Assembly (NCBI GenBank): GCA_017623055.1
Contig: JAGAPX010000005.1
Span: forward strand, 41,139 to 105,138
DNA: 64,000 bases
Origin: Phascolarctobacterium sp.
GTDB lineage: Bacteria > Bacillota > Negativicutes > Acidaminococcales > Acidaminococcaceae
Reading direction: 5' to 3'
This document shows, piece by piece, positions 1 to 7,186 of this stretch (position 1 is its first letter; each line of letters begins with the position of its first letter). The notes beneath the pieces are model-generated. The model was not told the origin of the DNA and searched no databases. It saw only the letters and a list, made by a program, of their open reading frames with translations. The position numbers and the translations under genes were made by a program.

Positions 1-248
1 ACTTTACCACCGAGCTTGGTTTTTAACGGCTCACGCCCAGCTACCGTCCAACGATGAAAACCGTCGATGATTGTGTAATCTGGTCTTACAACGATAGGTA
101 ATGTCCAACCGTTGGTTTCAATGGATTGCACTAAAAGCTTTAGGTTTTCTTCGCTAACTTTGTTAGGGTTGTACGAATTGGCTTTGAGTTTATCGTGGTC
201 TACCCATTGCAGGGAAGAAAGCGGTCCAAACAAATCAATGTTGCTCAT
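1..248 (-). CDS. IbrB-like ParB/Srx-fold protein (partial, 3' end outside window)
   Basis: The reading frame starts with an ATG at 248 and runs off the left edge, so only the first 82 residues are visible. They contain a ParB N-terminal/sulfiredoxin-like core: a segment around NPNKVSEENLKLLVQSI, then IVVRP, then the GxHR signature as DGFHRW. This layout is typical of IbrB-like proteins that neighbour IbrA (DUF3440). The ATG overlaps the stop of the upstream IbrA-like gene as ATGA, so the two are translationally coupled. Family knowledge: ParB/Srx domains bind nucleotides and can cleave or modify nucleic acids. Which of these applies here cannot be read from the sequence. Confidence 0.75.
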   Translation of the reverse strand, partial: MSNIDLFGPLSSLQWVDHDKLKANSYNPNKVSEENLKLLVQSIETNGWTLPIVVRPDYTIIDGFHRWTVAGREPLKTKLGGK

Positions 249-1408
249 TCATTCTCACCACCTTCCGTGTGGCGGAACTTCTTGGCGTAAGCCGCATAAT
301 TTGTATAGACATCTTGATACACCGCACGAAGCGAACGTATCTTAGGGTCGCCTGCAACAAGAGCGTCATACATTTTACGGTAATCTCTCTGTCGAGCCAT
401 TCCGTCCAATTTTTGGTAAGCACGTCTGTATTGTGCTGCAACGTATTGAGTTGTCGGATTAGTAAAGTGTTTTGCGTGGTCTACAAAAAGCATTCTGCGC
501 AACAGTTCTTTATAATCTTTCTTTTCGTAGTCCTCGTTCTTACGCCTTACCTTAGAACTACGCTTGTACCATTCGCTATCCCAATAAAGCATTACAAGGT
601 AAGCATTCGGCTCCCTGCGTTCGATGCGACTCCACAAATCGGGATTGGTTTCAGCTACATGCTTTAAGCCACGTAAGCTATCTGCACCGAAGAAGTTGGA
701 TATGCGGAGTGATCGTCTGCTTTCGCCAGCTTGGTACATCCAAATATAAGCTTCTGGAATATCCAGTTTGTTATCTCGAATATAAAGCCAAACATCTTTG
801 TCTTTCCAATCATAAATTGGGTAGATTGTGTTTGAGCCGGTAATGCCTTTCTTGCCGAGATTAAGACGACTCATATATTGCAAGCGTTGTACTGACTCTG
901 CAGCTCTAACGCCAGTCAACATAATTCCGTCTTTTGTTGTTCTAAGTAGGAAGCTTTGGTAATTTTCTTTACCGATGCCCAAAAGGTAAGGGCTGTTCAT
1001 AATGGCGAACGGTGGTGGCTTGCGTACCCAAATATTTTCTTTTCCGGGTTCCCAAGTAATCCACGTTTCGCTATTCTGCAGATGATTAAAACAGGAAACT
1101 TGTTTTAAGGGGAGGCAATACCATAGAAAATCTTTGCAACCAGCAAGCAGAAATTTCTTGCGCCAGTCAAGCATAGAATCAATGCAACAATCATAAATGG
1201 CTTCTTCGTCAACAAAGATTAAAGTCAACTGTTTAGGATTTATTTCGCCTTTCCGTATAAGTTGATAAACGATGTTGGCCATACAGATTGAGTCTTTGCC
1301 ACCCGATAAGCTCATATACACTGGCAAGCCGTTAGAAAATACATTTTTAATTCGCAGTATCGCAGCTTCGACAACCGTCATACTGCTTTGCTTACGAATT
1401 ACAGCCAT
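245..1408 (-). CDS. IbrA-like PAPS reductase family protein (DUF3440)
   Basis: This 387-residue protein has a PP-loop SGGKDS at residues 35-40 and continues with the downstream architecture of the DUF3440/IbrA branch of the phosphoadenosine phosphosulfate reductase superfamily. PP-loop enzymes adenylylate a substrate with ATP and often transfer sulfur; DndC of DNA phosphorothioation is a relative. The start overlaps the preceding ParB-fold gene by 10 bases, and the stop overlaps the next gene as ATGA. It is the second PP-loop protein in the same operon. The substrate is unknown. A role in DNA or nucleotide modification is inference from the ParB neighbours. Confidence 0.8.
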   Translation of the reverse strand: MAVIRKQSSMTVVEAAILRIKNVFSNGLPVYMSLSGGKDSICMANIVYQLIRKGEINPKQLTLIFVDEEAIYDCCIDSMLDWRKKFLLAGCKDFLWYCLPLKQVSCFNHLQNSETWITWEPGKENIWVRKPPPFAIMNSPYLLGIGKENYQSFLLRTTKDGIMLTGVRAAESVQRLQYMSRLNLGKKGITGSNTIYPIYDWKDKDVWLYIRDNKLDIPEAYIWMYQAGESRRSLRISNFFGADSLRGLKHVAETNPDLWSRIERREPNAYLVMLYWDSEWYKRSSKVRRKNEDYEKKDYKELLRRMLFVDHAKHFTNPTTQYVAAQYRRAYQKLDGMARQRDYRKMYDALVAGDPKIRSLRAVYQDVYTNYAAYAKKFRHTEGGENE

Positions 1409-2031
1409 ATTGTTTCACCACATTTCGGGCAAATTACATAATGGCCTTGAGGAGCGTTTTCTTTAAGCGGTGCAGGGGAAACTGTGGGGGAGGGTGTTTC
1501 ATAAGCAGGCTGGGGCAAATCCTGTTGAGGCAAAGCCTGTTTTGCTTCTTGTCTCTCGTAGTTTTCCCTTGCTTCAATGAGGGTTTCTTTTCTTTCCTCG
1601 TCAATAATGCCGTAATCGGCCATCATTGTATCAACATTATCTAAATCAGCGGTTAAGGTTGATAGTAAGTCGTGGTCATAGCCGGGAACATCTAAGTCGT
1701 CACCAAGGTCACGAATGAGGCGGTCGAACGCCGCCATATCATCAACGCCTAAATCGAAGATGCGATTGTCGGAAAGCATCATTTTCTTTTTCTGCTTATC
1801 CGATAAATTATATTTCACATAGCAATATGCTTCTTCAAAACCTGCTTCCTGCATAGCTTTAAAGAGACCATTGCCAATCCAGATTACGTTATGCTCGTCA
1901 ATAACAATCGGTTTAAGCTGACCGTTTTGCTTCAAGGAGCGAACGTACTCTTTTATTTGTTTATCTGGGTGCATACGCACGTTATCCGGATTTAATTTGA
2001 GTTCAGATAGTTTTTTGGTGATAATCTCCAT
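1399..2031 (-). CDS. ParB/Srx-fold protein with C-terminal CxxC tail
   Basis: The protein has 210 residues. Residues 1-110 form a ParB-N-like domain (LNPDNVRMHPDKQIKEYV, then IVIDEHNVIWIGNG in place of the usual GxHR). This is followed by an acidic region, a proline-rich linker, and a C-terminal CPKCGETIWL that could bind a metal. The usual ParB GEHR arginine is not apparent (IGNGLFKAM), so catalysis may be altered. It lies between two PP-loop genes in an overlapping operon. It has no helix-turn-helix domain and is unlikely to be a true partition protein. Confidence 0.75.
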   Translation of the reverse strand: MEIITKKLSELKLNPDNVRMHPDKQIKEYVRSLKQNGQLKPIVIDEHNVIWIGNGLFKAMQEAGFEEAYCYVKYNLSDKQKKKMMLSDNRIFDLGVDDMAAFDRLIRDLGDDLDVPGYDHDLLSTLTADLDNVDTMMADYGIIDEERKETLIEARENYERQEAKQALPQQDLPQPAYETPSPTVSPAPLKENAPQGHYVICPKCGETIWL

Positions 2032-2819
2032 TACTTGTCACTTCCTTTCTTTTCGAGGAAGCAACGAGCACTTTCGATTACATCAGCTGCAGCCACCAAA
2101 ATACTTGAATCAATTTCATAAACTTCTTCATAACCCTGCTCTAAACTGGACATATACATTCGAGATGGCCAAGGGTGAGTGCCACACTTGAAGCCGTCTT
2201 TCCATTCATAAATAGGCGGTAATGGCAGATTATGATAATGAATATAAGCCAAAATCATTTCGTGTGGCCAGTCAGCTAATGGAGAGTATCTCACTTCGCC
2301 AGTTGACTTTGTAATAATGTTGTTTGTACCAACAAAATTGCCGTCAGCCTTTCTGTGTCCAACCAAAATCATATCAAGCTTTTTATCGAAGAAGTATTTT
2401 GTAAATGCTGCTCTTTGTACGCCTTGATACCATTTGTTGAGATTTGCACCTTTAGGGAATAACATATGCGGACGATCAGCTAACCATTTTAAATCTTGGC
2501 CAGTGTTGATTACTTCGCAGTTAGCAGGCTTATTATCCATACACCATTTCAAGAATGCAGGATATTCCAAGTCGGTATGTGCAAACATACAATTAGTGAT
2601 ACCAAGATTGGAGCAGATGTCAGCTAAAACAATACTGTCTTTGCCACCGCTCCAACAAAAAGCGATATTTTTACCTTTGGTAATTTTCTTAATGGCTTTG
2701 TTTACAATAGCAACTGCTTCGTCCAGTTCTTCACGAGAAACCAACTCTTCGATACGTTCAATAGCTTCAAGCCATTTCGCATTATCGCTCGTTTGTTTTC
2801 TACCAAGAATTTTAATCAT
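2031..2819 (-). CDS. PAPS reductase (CysH/DndC-like) family protein
   Basis: This 262-residue protein has a PP-loop WSGGKDS at about residues 56-62, then a HTDLEYP segment like the strand-2 region of CysH enzymes, and a C-terminal half with GHRKADG. It lacks the obvious C-terminal ECGLH-type redox cysteine motif of assimilatory PAPS reductases, so ordinary sulfate assimilation is unlikely. Its stop and the next gene's start share a base (TAATG arrangement), and its ATG overlaps the upstream membrane protein stop. Inference: it activates or sulfurates a nucleotide or base together with the IbrA/ParB-like partners. Confidence 0.78.
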   Translation of the reverse strand: MIKILGRKQTSDNAKWLEAIERIEELVSREELDEAVAIVNKAIKKITKGKNIAFCWSGGKDSIVLADICSNLGITNCMFAHTDLEYPAFLKWCMDNKPANCEVINTGQDLKWLADRPHMLFPKGANLNKWYQGVQRAAFTKYFFDKKLDMILVGHRKADGNFVGTNNIITKSTGEVRYSPLADWPHEMILAYIHYHNLPLPPIYEWKDGFKCGTHPWPSRMYMSSLEQGYEEVYEIDSSILVAAADVIESARCFLEKKGSDK

Positions 2820-3814
2820 AATTGCACCGCCTTTCTTTTTTCAATGGTTGCCCAAAGATAAGCAAAGGCAATGGCACCTACTATGAAGTAGATGCGAACA
2901 GAAGCCATCAATGTCCACATTCCCATTACTCCAAGTGGAATAAGGATATGCCAAAAAGCAATGAGGCCAATATTGATTAAAAGGCCCATTTTCTTGCCAA
3001 AAGCAATATAAATACTGTACATTGAAGAACTCAAAGTAGAAGTACCGATAATGGTAATGAGTACCGCTTTAATTAAATTCAGCACCGGTGAAAATTGAAC
3101 CCAAGCGAGAGCGAAGATAATCAGCATATAGATGCCAAAAAATATGCCACCAAGAGTGAACGCTTTTTGCACGTCAATTTTCTTTGTGCCATCTTTATTA
3201 TCTTCGTTGTAGTCCAAAATCTTAAAGAAGTATGGATAGGTAAAAGGACCAGGCAGCAAAAGAATGGATTTCCAAATACCTTGTGCCATAGGCTCATATT
3301 CAAGCCCCATGGAAATAGTATTGAAGTTTCCATGTGAATGAACGAGTGCAGCAATGGTTACAATTACCGCAAGTAAGTAAACTACCAACCAACCGAAGCC
3401 GTCTGTTAGGACATTGCGTATCATTCCACAACGAAAAAGAATTATAAGAAAAATGATTGCTTCGGCATAAGCGATAAATGCGCCTGAATCTTCACCAAGA
3501 ATGGTATCAGAGAAAACAGCTTGCATACCATTCATAGATAGCCAAGCTTGGAATACACACATCAAACCGCAAATCCATAACATTATTTTGGAACTGAATA
3601 CTTCTCTAAGTTTAGGAATTTTAAAAGCAAGGTAGCCAAATAAAATACAAGCTACAGTATTTCCGAATACCCAAATGGCAGAGGGGACAATACCATAGGT
3701 TTGAGTCATTGCTACGCCGTTCATCAGCGAGCCTATTCCTGCCCAAGTAGCACAAATGCTAAGAGCGTAGTACAGTAATGGATTGTTTTGAAATTTTTCT
3801 TTTATCGAAAACAT
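2816..3814 (-). CDS. multi-pass membrane protein, LeuT-fold-like
   Basis: This 332-residue protein is almost entirely hydrophobic, with about ten predicted transmembrane segments. The first helix region (ATWAGIGSLMNGVAMTQ) resembles the unwound helix 1 of LeuT-fold transporters (amino-acid or sodium:solute symporters), though the match is weak. It is the promoter-proximal gene of the leftward cassette, preceded by a good ribosome binding site (AAGGAGG) at about 3821-3827, and its stop overlaps the PP-loop gene as ATGA. A polytopic transporter in a phage operon is unusual. A role in supplying a sulfur compound or another small molecule to the downstream enzymes is inference. Confidence 0.6.
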   Translation of the reverse strand: MFSIKEKFQNNPLLYYALSICATWAGIGSLMNGVAMTQTYGIVPSAIWVFGNTVACILFGYLAFKIPKLREVFSSKIMLWICGLMCVFQAWLSMNGMQAVFSDTILGEDSGAFIAYAEAIIFLIILFRCGMIRNVLTDGFGWLVVYLLAVIVTIAALVHSHGNFNTISMGLEYEPMAQGIWKSILLLPGPFTYPYFFKILDYNEDNKDGTKKIDVQKAFTLGGIFFGIYMLIIFALAWVQFSPVLNLIKAVLITIIGTSTLSSSMYSIYIAFGKKMGLLINIGLIAFWHILIPLGVMGMWTLMASVRIYFIVGAIAFAYLWATIEKRKAVQL

Positions 3815-3879
3815 TGTTTTCCTCCTTTATTTGCTGGTACACACTTTTACAGTTTGGCGGCGCTACAAAAGTTGTCCGT

Positions 3880-3906
3880 CCGTTACGCAAAGGAGAAACG
3901 TAACGG
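3880..3906. promoter_or_regulatory. inverted repeat with GTTACG/CGTAAC arms
   Basis: Perfect 8-bp arms CCGTTACG (3880-3887) and CGTAACGG (3899-3906) flank an 11-bp centre. The arms share the GTAAC core of the decamer array at 4007-4056. The site lies in the leader of the leftward cassette, so it could be a second binding site for the same regulator or a leader hairpin. Confidence 0.5.
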
Positions 3907-3930
3907 TAAATCCTCCTTTCAGAAATAGTA

Positions 3931-3960
3931 ATGGCCCTCCCGATACTTCGGAAAGGCCAT
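3931..3960 (-). terminator. hairpin in the cassette leader (possible attenuator)
   Basis: The arms ATGGCC (3931-3936) and GGCCAT (3955-3960) enclose an inner CCGA/TCGG hairpin (3940-3951). No long T-run follows on either strand, so it is a weak terminator candidate. It lies between the TATAAT promoter and the first cassette gene. Confidence 0.35.
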
Positions 3961-3983
3961 CTGTGTTTAATTAGGATTTTGCA

Positions 3984-4012
3984 ATTATAATGATATCTTT
4001 ATTTTTGCGTAA
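3984..4012 (-). promoter_or_regulatory. leftward late-cassette promoter
   Basis: On the minus strand a perfect -10 TATAAT lies at 3989-3984. The -35 position, 17 bp upstream, reads TTACGC (4012-4007), far from TTGACA, and is part of the GTAAC repeat array. A strong -10 with a repeat in place of the -35 is the expected layout of an activator-dependent promoter. Confidence 0.55.
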
Positions 4013-4056
4013 CATCAAGTAACAGAGCGTAACAGTGCGTAACATCACGGAACAAG
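4007..4056. repeat. five-unit 10-bp GTAACA direct repeat array
   Basis: Five consecutive units, exactly 10 bp apart, share a core (G/C)GTAACA; the last has degenerated to GGAACA. The array starts at the -35 position of the promoter at 3984-4012 and extends upstream to the stop of the sigma-like regulator gene. The one-turn spacing points to cooperative protein binding on one face of the helix. Confidence 0.7.
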
Positions 4057-4058
4057 TT

Positions 4059-4448
4059 TTAAGAATTTAAATACCGGTAACAAATCATTTTTACTGCTTC
4101 TTCAGTATTTTTACCACCGATAAACGAAGAAATTTCTCTCCAAGAATAGCCATGTAAATATCGAAGTCTAAAAATCATTCTTGTTAAATCATCATCGATG
4201 TTATTTATAAAGGCTTCGACTCCGACAGAATTTTTTTGAACTTCGAATTTCAAGTAGTTTATTCTTGCCTCTAAGTCTGCAAGTTCGATAGCGAGCATTC
4301 CAACTTTGTCACCAACTCCGCTACCGTGTGGCATTCCGTCCAACTTTGTTGCTCCGAGCGTTTTGGCAGAAATGTTTTGATATAGTTCCTGCGCCTTGTG
4401 CAGCTTCTGTATCAATTCAAGATGTTTATTCAATTCCGATAAATTCAT
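4059..4448 (-). CDS. sigma-70 region 4-like phage late regulator (ArpU/RinA/DUF1492 type)
   Basis: The protein has 129 residues. The N-terminal half is a coiled coil, and residues 85-129 form a helix-turn-helix like sigma region 4 (LTRMIFRLRYLHGYSWREIS, then EEAVKMICYRYL). Proteins of this type sit at the end of the early operon of Gram-positive phages and switch on late transcription. The gene ends directly beside the GTAAC decamer array, making it the obvious candidate to bind there (inference). Confidence 0.65.
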   Translation of the reverse strand: MNLSELNKHLELIQKLHKAQELYQNISAKTLGATKLDGMPHGSGVGDKVGMLAIELADLEARINYLKFEVQKNSVGVEAFINNIDDDLTRMIFRLRYLHGYSWREISSFIGGKNTEEAVKMICYRYLNS

Positions 4449-4475
4449 TACGCTGCACTCCTTGCTGTTACTAGA

Positions 4476-4907
4476 TTACATATATCTGCGTAGATAATTT
4501 TGTAAAGTAGGTGCTTTGATGCCAACTTCATCTGCAATTTTCTTAATGCTACAACCACATCTAAACATTTCAAATATCTTGTTATGAATAGGTGCGTAGT
4601 CAATAGAGTTAGCTGTACGACTTAGTGGTGGTTTGAATACAGGTGGCGGATTCTGATAAAAGGATAGTGGATATCCTAAACCACCGTTAGCTTTTTTATG
4701 AGCTTCAGGAACCTTTAGCTCTGCTGGTTTTACCTTTTTGATTACTTTTACAACAGGTTTAGGTTCTTCGGGTTTGAATTTGGGTGGACGAACTACGTTT
4801 GAATTAAAATAATGATTGCCTCTTATGCAAGGTTGCAATCCAAAGAATGGGCAGTAGTATACATCACCATTATTTCGTAATCGATAACAATTAAAACAGT
4901 TAATCAT
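4476..4907 (-). CDS. zinc-ribbon plus helix-turn-helix phage protein
   Basis: In this 143-residue protein the first 30 residues hold four cysteines (CFNCYRL, then YYCPF and QPCIRG) likely to bind zinc. A proline/lysine-rich linker follows, and the last 40 residues look like a helix-turn-helix (MFRCGCSIKKIADEVGIKAP). It is likely DNA-binding and may act with the adjacent sigma-like regulator. No named family is recognised. Confidence 0.55.
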   Translation of the reverse strand: MINCFNCYRLRNNGDVYYCPFFGLQPCIRGNHYFNSNVVRPPKFKPEEPKPVVKVIKKVKPAELKVPEAHKKANGGLGYPLSFYQNPPPVFKPPLSRTANSIDYAPIHNKIFEMFRCGCSIKKIADEVGIKAPTLQNYLRRYM

Positions 4908-5080
4908 TTTTTCTTTTTCAACCTCTTCAAAATCTTAGCAAACTCTTCGATGTCCCAGGATTCGGGCATATCAATCATACATCCTGAAATTGCATTCTTT
5001 GAGAGGAATGGGCAACTACCGTTACAGGCTTTTTCGTTGCATTCTCTCTGAATTAGCCTTAATAATTTTTTGATTTTCAT
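4904..5080 (-). CDS. small cysteine-containing phage protein
   Basis: A 58-residue protein starting MKIKKLLRL. The ATG at 5080 is preferred over an upstream in-frame TTG because AGAGGA lies about 10 bases before it. It contains CNEKACNGSCPF and a later GCMID, a possible metal site. The stop overlaps the next gene's ATG, and the start lies inside the end of the preceding gene. Function unknown. Confidence 0.5.
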   Translation of the reverse strand: MKIKKLLRLIQRECNEKACNGSCPFLSKNAISGCMIDMPESWDIEEFAKILKRLKKKK

Positions 5081-5234
5081 TATAGATGGATTCCTCTTTA
5101 TCAATCAAAACAATGATGTTGCCTAATCTGTTGGCGGTTTTCTCGTCATTATCAGTTAGAGCGTATCTTTGGGCACGCAAGAGTCTTGTTTTGGCGGCGT
5201 GAATAGTTTGTTTGTATTGTTGAGTTAAAGACAT
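5022..5234 (-). CDS. small helical phage protein
   Basis: A 70-residue, charged, mostly helical protein (MSLTQQYKQTIHAAKTRLL). The ATG at 5234 has AAGGTGA five bases upstream; a GTG at 5243 in the same frame is less likely. The upstream dUTPase stop falls just before this start. No family is recognised. Confidence 0.5.
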   Translation of the reverse strand: MSLTQQYKQTIHAAKTRLLRAQRYALTDNDEKTANRLGNIIVLIDKEESIYNENQKIIKANSERMQRKSL

Positions 5235-5239
5235 AGAGT

Positions 5240-5668
5240 TCACCTTGTACCGGTGCTACCGAAGCCACCGTCGCCACGTTCTGTTTGTGACAAATCTTCA
5301 ACCTCGACCATTTCAACATCAATGTTTTTCTTAATTAGCATTTGCGCTATACGGTCTCCGACCTTAATGTTGTGATTATGAGGTTGGCATTCATACATTG
5401 CTTTAACCTCACCTCGATAGTCGCTATCGATAATACCAACACAATTAGGCTGACGAAGATAGGTATTTAAGCCAATACTGCTTCGGGGTACAATCTCGGC
5501 GTGATAACCCTCGGGCAGTTCTAAGGCAAATCCCAAACCAATCAATGTAGGAGTTTCATTAACCGTTACATTTTCACTTGCGTAGCAGTCGTAGGCCGCA
5601 GCTCCTTTAGTCTTCTTCTCCGGCATTTTACCGCCGGGCAAAATTTTAATTTTAACTTTAACGCTCAT
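5240..5668 (-). CDS. dut: dUTP diphosphatase
   Basis: This 142-residue trimeric-type dUTPase shows all five motifs in order: I (AAAYDCYAS), II (PRSSIGLN), III (GIIDSDYRGEV, with the catalytic Asp), IV (VGDRIAQML) and V (RGDGGFGSTG). It hydrolyses dUTP to dUMP and pyrophosphate, keeping uracil out of phage DNA and feeding dTMP synthesis. The start follows TAGGAGG. It lies in the leftward early operon among small orphan genes. Confidence 0.95.
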   Translation of the reverse strand: MSVKVKIKILPGGKMPEKKTKGAAAYDCYASENVTVNETPTLIGLGFALELPEGYHAEIVPRSSIGLNTYLRQPNCVGIIDSDYRGEVKAMYECQPHNHNIKVGDRIAQMLIKKNIDVEMVEVEDLSQTERGDGGFGSTGTR

Positions 5669-5678
5669 AATATACCTC

Positions 5679-5756
5679 CTAAAAGTTGATGATCAGACAC
5701 GCTACCGTTGCAGCAACTGCAATAGCAAATAATAAGTTCATAAAGATGTCGAGCAT
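5679..5756 (-). CDS. 25-residue single-pass membrane peptide
   Basis: A short frame beginning MLDIFMNLLFAIAVAATV and ending in NF-stop, essentially one transmembrane helix. It is supported by AAGGAGTG five bases before the ATG and by fitting exactly between the dut ribosome binding site and the upstream gene. It is one of several tiny membrane peptides in this operon. Function unknown. Confidence 0.5.
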   Translation of the reverse strand: MLDIFMNLLFAIAVAATVACLIINF

Positions 5757-5760
5757 AACA

Positions 5761-5949
5761 TCACTCCTTACGTTCTTTAAACCAAGCGCAAGCTTTGTCG
5801 CTACAATGTTTTACAAGTGGTGTTTTTCTTACGATGCACAAGCCGTTACCATCGGTACTTTCTTCTGTGAAGAATTTGCACTCACCACAGCTTTTGTCTT
5901 TGTTACGGTTTAGTAATTCAACCGCAGAGGGTTTCTTTTGTCTTACCAT
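5761..5949 (-). CDS. small cysteine-rich phage protein
   Basis: A 62-residue protein. MVRQKKPSAVELL is taken as the start because GAGGT precedes this ATG. It contains CGECKFF, GLCIVR and HCSDKACAWF, suggesting a small zinc-binding fold. Function unknown. Confidence 0.5.
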   Translation of the reverse strand: MVRQKKPSAVELLNRNKDKSCGECKFFTEESTDGNGLCIVRKTPLVKHCSDKACAWFKERKE

Positions 5950-5960
5950 ATTGGTACCTC

Positions 5961-6140
5961 TTAATTTGCGTTTAAGATAATGACTTGACCGTTGATGAAA
6001 AGTTTTGCCTGAGGAATGCGAGGAATATGCACTTCCTTGCATTGTCTCCTTTTGGTATCGTTAATTTTTTCGGCCAAGGTTTTGAATTTAGCTGTCCAAG
6101 CAGAAGGCTTAGCTTTTTCGGTCGCTTTTTTCTTGGCCAT
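5961..6140 (-). CDS. 59-residue basic phage protein
   Basis: A short frame beginning MAKKKATEKAKPSAWTAKFK and ending NGQVIILNAN. It overlaps the end of the upstream gene by 32 bases and fills what would otherwise be an empty stretch of the operon. It is lysine-rich at the N-terminus. No family is recognised. Confidence 0.5.
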   Translation of the reverse strand: MAKKKATEKAKPSAWTAKFKTLAEKINDTKRRQCKEVHIPRIPQAKLFINGQVIILNAN

Positions 6141-6546
6141 TTTCCCACTCCTTGCCAGTTAAACGTTTATATACTTCGGGCCTTGCCTTGATGGCTTCTT
6201 CTTTGGTGCGGAATACGCACCCTGTTGCCTTACGTATATAGTCCAATGTGTAATTATTCCACTCTGTTTTATGAGGAACAAAAAGCAAATCCCAATAAGT
6301 CCAATACTCATATCCTTCTTTTGGTTCAAAAGGCTGTTTGATTACCAAATCACTGTTGTAAACCAAAATATTCAATATTGTTAATGGAGCACTTTCCCAT
6401 GCAGTGTCTGTAACTCTTTCCGTAATATTGATTTGAAGTTCAGTATTTGTGAACCTGTAGTTATCAACATACCCTTTAATCTTAAAAATTTCACCAATCT
6501 CAACGCCAAGTTCTTTGGCGATAACAGGAATAAGGTTTTTGCTCAT
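6109..6546 (-). CDS. hypothetical phage protein
   Basis: A 145-residue soluble protein beginning MSKNLIPVIAKELGVEIGE, with a tryptophan/tyrosine-rich middle (YEYWTYWDLLF). The N-terminal phrase 'aim for IGEIFKI' is common in short phage proteins of unknown role. Its ATG is embedded in the stop of the tiny upstream gene (ATGA), showing translational coupling. Confidence 0.6.
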   Translation of the reverse strand: MSKNLIPVIAKELGVEIGEIFKIKGYVDNYRFTNTELQINITERVTDTAWESAPLTILNILVYNSDLVIKQPFEPKEGYEYWTYWDLLFVPHKTEWNNYTLDYIRKATGCVFRTKEEAIKARPEVYKRLTGKEWENGQEKSDRKS

Positions 6547-6617
6547 AGTTTTTCATCTCCTAATGCACACAAAAATAAGAACAAATAAAACAAGGGGATA
6601 AAATCTTCAAATTCCAT
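6543..6617 (-). CDS. 24-residue membrane peptide
   Basis: A frame MEFEDFIPLFYLFLFLCALG ending DEKL-stop, with one hydrophobic helix. GGTGGTG lies about 8 bases before the ATG. Its 3' end carries the ribosome binding site (GGAG) of the next gene and overlaps its ATG. It may be a functional leader that couples translation as well as a peptide. Confidence 0.4.
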   Translation of the reverse strand: MEFEDFIPLFYLFLFLCALGDEKL

Positions 6618-6665
6618 TTTCTTCACCACCCAACCTTTCTCTTGCGACTTGACAGTATTTGTGTT

Positions 6666-6941
6666 CTAGCGTTCACTCATTAACTTCTTGTACTTTTCAT
6701 TAAATCCAAGATTTCGTTTACGAATACATCCTTTAAAAACTAAAGTTTGCCACCACTCTAAACGTTCATCTACACCAAAATCAAAATCTGCTACTCCATC
6801 TGACCAAAGAAAGTGAGGTGTTCCTTTCTCACTACGGGGAACATATGTAATAACTACGTTTGATGGATTCTTAATTTTTGCTTTTAGTGCCTCAATTAAA
6901 CAATTAGAGTAAAAATAATCAGATACTTTTTCGTGTTTCAT
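6666..6941 (-). CDS. hypothetical phage protein
   Basis: A 91-residue protein starting MKHEKVSDYFYSN. This ATG is chosen over a TTG four codons upstream because GGTGAG precedes it. It is mixed alpha/beta with no recognised motif. Confidence 0.5.
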   Translation of the reverse strand: MKHEKVSDYFYSNCLIEALKAKIKNPSNVVITYVPRSEKGTPHFLWSDGVADFDFGVDERLEWWQTLVFKGCIRKRNLGFNEKYKKLMSER

Positions 6942-6983
6942 ATTACTCACCAATGCACTTTCTCAACAGATGCCACTCACCAT

Positions 6984-7154
6984 TTACTTCACCTTCTTTT
7001 TCCCGCACATAGGACAATATACTTCCGTTTCTTCCGAATCCCACCCACAAAAATTGCAATGTTTCTTATCCGCTTTAAGACGTGCAGCAACTTGCATATT
7101 GTGTTCGTGTAATCTTTCGCAAGATTTCAAATACAACTCTTTATCAAATCCCAT
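6984..7154 (-). CDS. small zinc-ribbon phage protein
   Basis: A 56-residue frame beginning MGFDKELYLKSCERLHEH, followed by HCNFCGWDS and YCPMCGKKK, a clear two-knuckle zinc ribbon. GGAG lies 9 bases before the ATG. It may bind nucleic acid or a partner protein. Confidence 0.55.
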   Translation of the reverse strand: MGFDKELYLKSCERLHEHNMQVAARLKADKKHCNFCGWDSEETEVYCPMCGKKKVK

Positions 7155-7186
7155 TTGCTTCGGCTCCTTCCATTATGCCACCCCTT

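Noticed and set aside
2031..2819. The CysH-like protein as an ordinary assimilatory sulfate reductase.
   Set aside because: It lacks the obvious C-terminal redox cysteine motif, has no sulfate-assimilation neighbours, and is in a phage operon with ParB-fold genes.
4007..4056. The decamer array as a CRISPR-like repeat.
   Set aside because: Units are 10 bp with no spacers and lie at a promoter, which fits a protein-binding array.
6553..6665. A mobile element or IS remnant in small gaps of the prophage.
   Set aside because: No transposase frame or terminal repeats are present; the gap is filled by a small coupled frame.
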